From Pseudofabraea citricarpa (taxonomy: Eukaryota; Ascomycota; Leotiomycetes; Helotiales; Dermateaceae): a stretch of 64,000 bases of DNA. Position 1 is the stretch's first letter. Every line of letters starts with the position of its first letter. The DNA lies in contig JAPWGK010000005.1 of the NCBI GenBank assembly GCA_029641185.1, forward strand, positions 2,046,001-2,110,000. Reading direction: 5' to 3'. Both the position numbers and the translations under genes were made by a program. This document shows, piece after piece, positions 59,473 to 64,000 of the stretch. The notes below the pieces were generated by a model. It did not search any database and was not told the DNA's origin. It saw nothing but the letters and a program-made list of their open reading frames with translations.

Positions 59473-59929
59473 GGTAGAGACTCAGCACTGTTTCAAGATG
59501 GGACTGACTGCAAATGGGTCAGTCCGAGCAGCAGTTCTTTGAACGGACACGATCCTTGGAGCTTCCTCCGATTGCGTTCACGTTTCTTTAGTCACAAATG
59601 GCGGCATAGCTTGAGGTCCGTTTGCTCAATTACCTATATATTACATAGCTTACTCATATTTAGGGGTTATTAAATAAAACCTCCCTGCCTATCGCAATTA
59701 ATCCGATGCCTCTCACTTTGCAAACCAAAAAAGAAAGACGAAAAGGAAAGGAAATGAGACCGCGTGGACTCTGATAATGAGAGGTTAGATCTGAGTCAAA
59801 ATAATGGCCTTGCTCAAATCCATAAACATCAAATAGAAAAAAAGTGCGGTACTTTCGGTCGGGGCATTACCGTATTCGATGCATCAAGTAAGTGATGAAT
59901 ATCCAGCCAGTGTTGAATAACTATGGCTA
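59473..59929. other. Intergenic
   Basis: 3' flank of the ten-exon amidase and AT-rich spacer. No gene seen. Confidence 0.5.
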
Positions 59930-60199
59930 CAGACAGCTAGACGGCCCTGTGATTTGCAGTTTGCTACAAATAAGACTTGAGCAACATAGCAGTGTGTATG
60001 GCGGAGTTTGAACACAACTTCTCAAAATATGCATTCTGTATGCCGGACCATATAATGCCAGAGAATATAGGCCAGAAAGCGCTTCGGATGAACGAAAATG
60101 ATTATCAATCTGTTGAAGGATATTTTCACGACCAAAGAAACGCAATTTTCTCGGAATGTGGATCTTGTGACAAGGCAAGGTAGCCATTCTGGATTGCAT
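59930..60199 (-). pseudogene. Relic of an NB-ARC (STAND) gene
   Basis: From 60187 the minus strand reads PCHKIHIPRKLRFFGRENIL, then QQIDNHF and LYSLALYGP, which is the standard lead-in to an NB-ARC P-loop in fungal STAND proteins. The expected GGxGKT is missing, the frame then shifts (AYFEKLCSNSAIHTAML continues in another frame) and stops by 59964. The rest of the receptor is absent. It is a decayed fragment. Confidence 0.6.
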
Positions 60200-60802
60200 C
60201 TATAGAGCTACAGCATTGTAATACTAAGAAAGATCGATTATTTTTGATTAATTGTTAGTAGTATTAGTGACAGTGCACACTACCCTGTACTAATTTCGGG
60301 CTGTCAAACTGCCGGGCAATATATCAGCAGCATGCCCATCTTGCGAATTATCGATCTAAGTAGTCTATGTACATTGAATTTCGATAACGCTGGATTCTTT
60401 ATGGGTGACAGCATTAAGACTGGCTCTAGCAGACGAAAAGCCACGTCGGAATATTGATCCTAGGCAATGAAGAGCATGCTCAACCAGCCCAGATATGCAA
60501 ACAGAAGATGATTCTGGCTATATAAAACTGGTTCATTGGCACCTCGTTGGAGTATCCCTGTTTGGGGGCGTTACCTTATGGCAAGTAACTGTTGCGCAAC
60601 ATCAGATAGTAGGTATCTAGTGAATTTCGCACGTGCATCGAGATTGCTTTTCAACATACCTAGTGAATTTCATGCCTGGTGAATTTATGCGGTGAATCCA
60701 TGTTTGGCAATCTGGTCCGTATAAATTCAAATCTTTCAGCTGGCCTCATCTGCTGCTCTTTTGCACCTCCTCGTTATCCTTCAGCCAGCTCAATTCACCG
60801 CC
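60200..60802. other. Intergenic, promoter side of the GNAT gene
   Basis: AT-rich; no gene seen. GTGAATTTCGCACG and related GTGAATTT words recur near 60620-60690. It should contain the acetyltransferase promoter. Confidence 0.5.
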
Positions 60803-61663
60803 ATGGCGAAAATCACGATTCGTAACGCCACGATACAGGACTTTGACGCAATTGTCAAGATTGAGATCGATGTTACTCCCCAGCAGTCGGTAATTCTATA
60901 CCAGTGCCCGTACATCGACCGCTTTCCCCAGGATTTCTATCGAGCCACCACAGAAGATACCAAACGCTTCTTTGCGAATGCCAGTTCATTCACCGATATG
61001 CTAGTCATGGTCGCCGAAGCCGAAGATGAGAAATCCCCTACTGGAAAGACCATCATTGCGTATGCTGTCTGGGATCTCATGGCTTTGGGCCGAAAGACGT
61101 CTGCGGTGCGACCTATTCGGTCTATAGACTCTATACGCCAATCAGGTATCTATTTTCACCGCCACATAAATACTAAGATCTATTCTAACCCTCTCTTTTT
61201 AGAAGCAGACATTAAACAATTCTATGCCGAGAATCGGCGGGATGCTTCCTGGGATCGCCTCGAATTCTCCAGCGATATCATGATTGAGATAGAGCAGAAG
61301 TATCTCGAGCCAAGCGACCGCATAGCCCTTCCCAGGACAAACGTTCATCTGGTTAGATTATCGACCGCTCCTGCATGGCAGCGTCATGGTGCTGGAACCT
61401 TGCTGTGTAATTGGGGCATCGAACTGGCGCAGAAGCACTACATTCAAATTGGGTTATTTGCAAGTCCATCCGGCCACGGGCTATATACCAAGCTAGGCTT
61501 CCAGGAGCTCACAGTTGCACATATCCAGATGCCAGAGGAAAATGAAAGTGTTAGTATACCAGCAATGAAATGGTATCCGAAACAGAATGGGATCGTTTCT
61601 CAGGTGTTGGAGGGCATCTACGAATTGGAAAGAGTGTTAGGACGGGCACTTAATACGAAGTAA
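60803..61663 (+). CDS. GNAT-family N-acetyltransferase
   Basis: Two exons (60803-61145, 61203-61663) encode 267 residues. The start is the ATG with a CCGCC leader, giving MAKITIRNATIQDFDAIVKI, the usual opening of the GNAT fold. The acetyl-CoA-binding region is VHLVRLSTAPAWQRHGAGTL (Q/RxxGxG type), followed by LFASPSGHGLYTKLGF. The 57-nt intron is a multiple of three and has no stop, so the frame reads through it, but GTATCT...TTCTAACCC...TTTTTAG is a strong intron and the retained peptide breaks the fold. It transfers acetyl groups from acetyl-CoA to an unknown amine. No cluster context. Confidence 0.85.
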   Translation: MAKITIRNATIQDFDAIVKIEIDVTPQQSVILYQCPYIDRFPQDFYRATTEDTKRFFANASSFTDMLVMVAEAEDEKSPTGKTIIAYAVWDLMALGRKTSAVRPIRSIDSIRQSGIYFHRHINTKIYSNPLFLEADIKQFYAENRRDASWDRLEFSSDIMIEIEQKYLEPSDRIALPRTNVHLVRLSTAPAWQRHGAGTLLCNWGIELAQKHYIQIGLFASPSGHGLYTKLGFQELTVAHIQMPEENESVSIPAMKWYPKQNGIVSQVLEGIYELERVLGRALNTK

Positions 61664-62500
61664 AGCAAGAAATAGGTCCAGAAGCTAGATGCTAGTGCTC
61701 TCTCCCTTAGCCAATCAATACATCTGAACTCTTACAGACATCCCTATCTCTCCAGTCATTTAGGCGATGCAATGGCCGATAGACGCATGCAAGTACGACT
61801 TTTTCTGAAAAATCATGAGATTCATGGACTTAGAGGCGTTCATATTTGTTCAACTTGACCAATGATCTAAAGAGATTAAAATAAAAACCCTGGTATGAAA
61901 ACTAGCTCGGGACTCAAAAAACATGACGATATCAGAAGGCACCCTTGAACCAAGAGTTGTGTGGTATGTATTCTATGATCATAACACTCTAATTTAATTT
62001 GAAATTTTGAAATGTTATGATAATTGAATTCTTCGCGTGGGGGAAAACAAATTATAGTTGCCTAGGTAAGTACTTAAATCACCTCTTAAGCTATGCATAG
62101 ATAGCGAACAACTTAGTTAGGTATCTTTTTTTGCTGCCGAGCCTGGACATTCGAACGCTAGAAAGATCCTATATACTGCATCTTATCTCCCAAGGCATTC
62201 AATTGAACACTTTAATCCTGCTATACAGTGCTAGCAAGGATAATTATCAGGCGCTGCTGGTTATCACGCCGCATCATGCATCTATGGCTTATGTTTGCCT
62301 CACCAAGCCTGCACTTACACTTGGAGATAGATTGGACAATGAGGGTGTTTTTAGAGCTGCGGGTTATAGTTTTACCTGTCATCCGGCGTACTCTTCACAT
62401 TTGAACAATTGGTTAATTGATCTTTGAGATCTTTGAGATGGGTAGAGACAAGGGGCAAGAGACAGTTCTTCTTTTCGGATATCATCTATGACTACTGGCA
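61664..62500. other. Intergenic, with one unassigned 98-codon frame
   Basis: The frame at 62131-62427 has no ATG at its 5' end. It looks moderately protein-like (LLVITPHHASMAYVCLTKPA) but has no recognised motif and no partner exon was found. It may be the end of a decayed g ene. Nothing else is supported. Confidence 0.35.
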
Positions 62501-62718
62501 TTATCTTTCGTCATCTTCCGTTGTCTTCGGGTTGATAATCAGTCTCCCTCGATAGGCTTCTTGCCCTTTTTTTTTATTATTTCTGGATCTTATTCTTCTG
62601 TACTCGCTTCTTATCCTTTTTCGCAGGTCTGCCTCGAATTCGGCTACTATCTGCCTTGTCCAACATTCCCTTTTAATTATAGCGTTAGGTTCGATCATCT
62701 TAATTGATTCAGCACACT

Positions 62719-63843
62719 TTATCTCACCTTGACTATTTTGGAAATATCAAATTTCATTTTTCTCTTCCTTGTTGCCCTTCGCTGGCTTGAACCAAACTGA
62801 ACCGACATGGTTTCTCTTTGTGTTTGATTGAAATGCATTTTCGAGAAATTGAATCTCGGTTTATCAGACTGTAACAAGCACATCAGCATTTGGATTTTTA
62901 ATTGATGGTTTGAGTTACCTGCCTTAGCATCTTCCTCTAATTCTTTGTGTGCCAGTTTCCTCTGAATCTCCGGGTTTACTGCTAGCCAATGTGGTTGTCT
63001 CATAATTAGTTTCGACAATACTTTCTTAGAACGCTATAATAGTCAGCCTTGAGAATTTGCTCACTGAGGGTCGACTCACTATCTTGGCATATCTTTCTGT
63101 ATCTTTCTGGCGCAAGAGCTCTTCCTCCCTCTTCTCGTCTCTATACTCTCCAAGAGACGGTTGTGGGATGATGCCTTTCTCAAGATAAGCATCGTAAACA
63201 GCTTCTGCCTTGTCGTATGTGTCTTGAATTCTTGGATTACAAGCATATGAGGAGCATAGTGTATCGAGAGGGCGAGCTTGCTTGACTAGCCCGGCATCAG
63301 ACATACTTCGAGTGTAGATGAGGAAGTCGAGGATTATTCTTTCGATGAGAGGGCTGTTGCCCATTTGCTGAACAGTCCAGTCAGCTGCGCCTCTTTCAAG
63401 TTGATGCTCTCGATCTGAAAAGTCGAGTGTATTGCATGGTACTCGATCAAGTCTTTCTCTGAGTCTGGAAAGGTATTGCCGGATTGAGCCAGCTGAGTCA
63501 AAGTCCACCCCTCTGAACATGCCGGTCATTGTGTAAACCATCTTCCTGTGCTCGTAGTCAATATTTGCGTTGGCTATTTCAAGATGAGACGGAATCCTGC
63601 GAAGCGGATATATTCATAGGTATGAACGGCTTACAGTTTGTAGATCGGCCACAAGGCGGGCTGGTAGCGCGGGATATCGAGCTCGAATATGCGACTCTTT
63701 GAAATGACAAATCGGACCGAGATGTTTGAAATGATTTCGTTCTCGATAATCGATCTAAATGATCGGCCAAGACTCGAATATCTGCTGAGTTGTAGATCGA
63801 GATGAAGTATCCATTGTGATCGTTTTGTTCTCGTGTTGCACAA
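62719..63843 (-). CDS. Unknown multi-exon protein, 5' end unresolved
   Basis: Three frames join in phase: up to 63635 (ending ELDIPRYQPALWPIYKL), 63596-63080 (IPSHLEIANANIDYEHRKMV and KQARPLDTLCSSYACNPRIQ), and 63033-62719 (MRQPHWLAVNPEIQRK). The middle exon is coherent and helical, with many charged residues near EYRDEKREEELLRQ. The first intron would be only 38 nt. A further frame at 62501-62698 (rich in Arg/Lys) could be a last exon, but the gap would be an impossibly short 29-nt intron, so I exclude it. No ATG is certain at the 5' end, so the gene could be degraded. No family recognised. Confidence 0.4.
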
Positions 63844-64000
63844 ACTGTTGCCTCCTCGCCTGCCGCACTAAGCGAGTAAGCGATTAAGCGAGCTCCCCTG
63901 AGCATGCTGTAGCATGTCGTAGCATGTTCACTTGTATGGGCCAATATACCAAGACATTCATGCTAATGTCAAAGTTCCCCAGTAACCGTTAGTAACGTTC

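Noticed and set aside
62501..62698. Arg/Lys-rich frame as a last exon of the unknown right-edge gene
   Set aside because: The connecting intron would be only 29 nt, below any credible fungal intron.

Overview
The window is nuclear DNA of a filamentous ascomycete (Pezizomycotina, probably a Leotiomycete or close relative; the placement is inference). The signs are short 40-120 nt introns with GT/AG ends and CTAAC/CTGAC-like branch sites, Zn2Cys6 and C2H2 regulators, Arp1-type secreted amidases, DUF7708/NB-ARC STAND proteins, isocyanide synthases, and AT-rich islands whose repeated copies differ only by C-to-T and G-to-A changes, as repeat-induced point mutation (RIP) leaves them. No rRNA, tRNA, CRISPR or bacterial-type operon was seen. 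All gene models were spliced by hand from reading frame and splice sites.

Layout. 1-9.3 kb: gene-poor, low-complexity sequence that looks like the long upstream/leader region of a four-finger C2H2 transcription factor (9.36-10.80 kb). 10.8-15.5 kb: mostly empty, with one small secreted cysteine-rich protein gene (14.19-14.62 kb) made of a 4-codon first exon and one main exon. 15.6-21 kb: a 140-aa orphan, then a divergent pair: an AAA+ ATPase (minus) and a DUF7708-type STAND-like protein (plus).

21.2-31.7 kb is the most interesting block: a DJ-1/PfpI protein of isonitrile-hydratase type, a monocarboxylate-type MFS transporter, a secreted Arp1-type amidase, and two paralogous isocyanide synthases (PvcA/DIT1 family) facing each other head to head. 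This makes a candidate two-synthase isonitrile pathway with a hydratase for turnover or self-protection and an exporter.

33.5-43.4 kb reads as a uronide-utilisation cluster: Dal5-type MFS (minus) divergent from a GH88 unsaturated uronyl hydrolase (plus), then a Zn2Cys6 regulator (minus) divergent from a DUF2264/GH154-type hydrolase (plus). Copies of an unknown 148-aa gene family flank it (one relic and one intact copy at 32.3-33.2 kb; one intact inverted copy at 44.2-44.6 kb).

43.4-50 kb is a repeat-rich zone holding a RIP-damaged fragment of an F-box gene, an amidoligase-family gene, a degenerate direct-repeat element and the intact F-box gene. 50.3-53.5 kb: a large secreted protein with two GH43 domains and a LamG domain. 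54.9-59.5 kb: two divergent amidases sharing a 177-bp promoter. 59.9-64 kb: an NB-ARC relic, a GNAT acetyltransferase and a partly resolved unknown gene.
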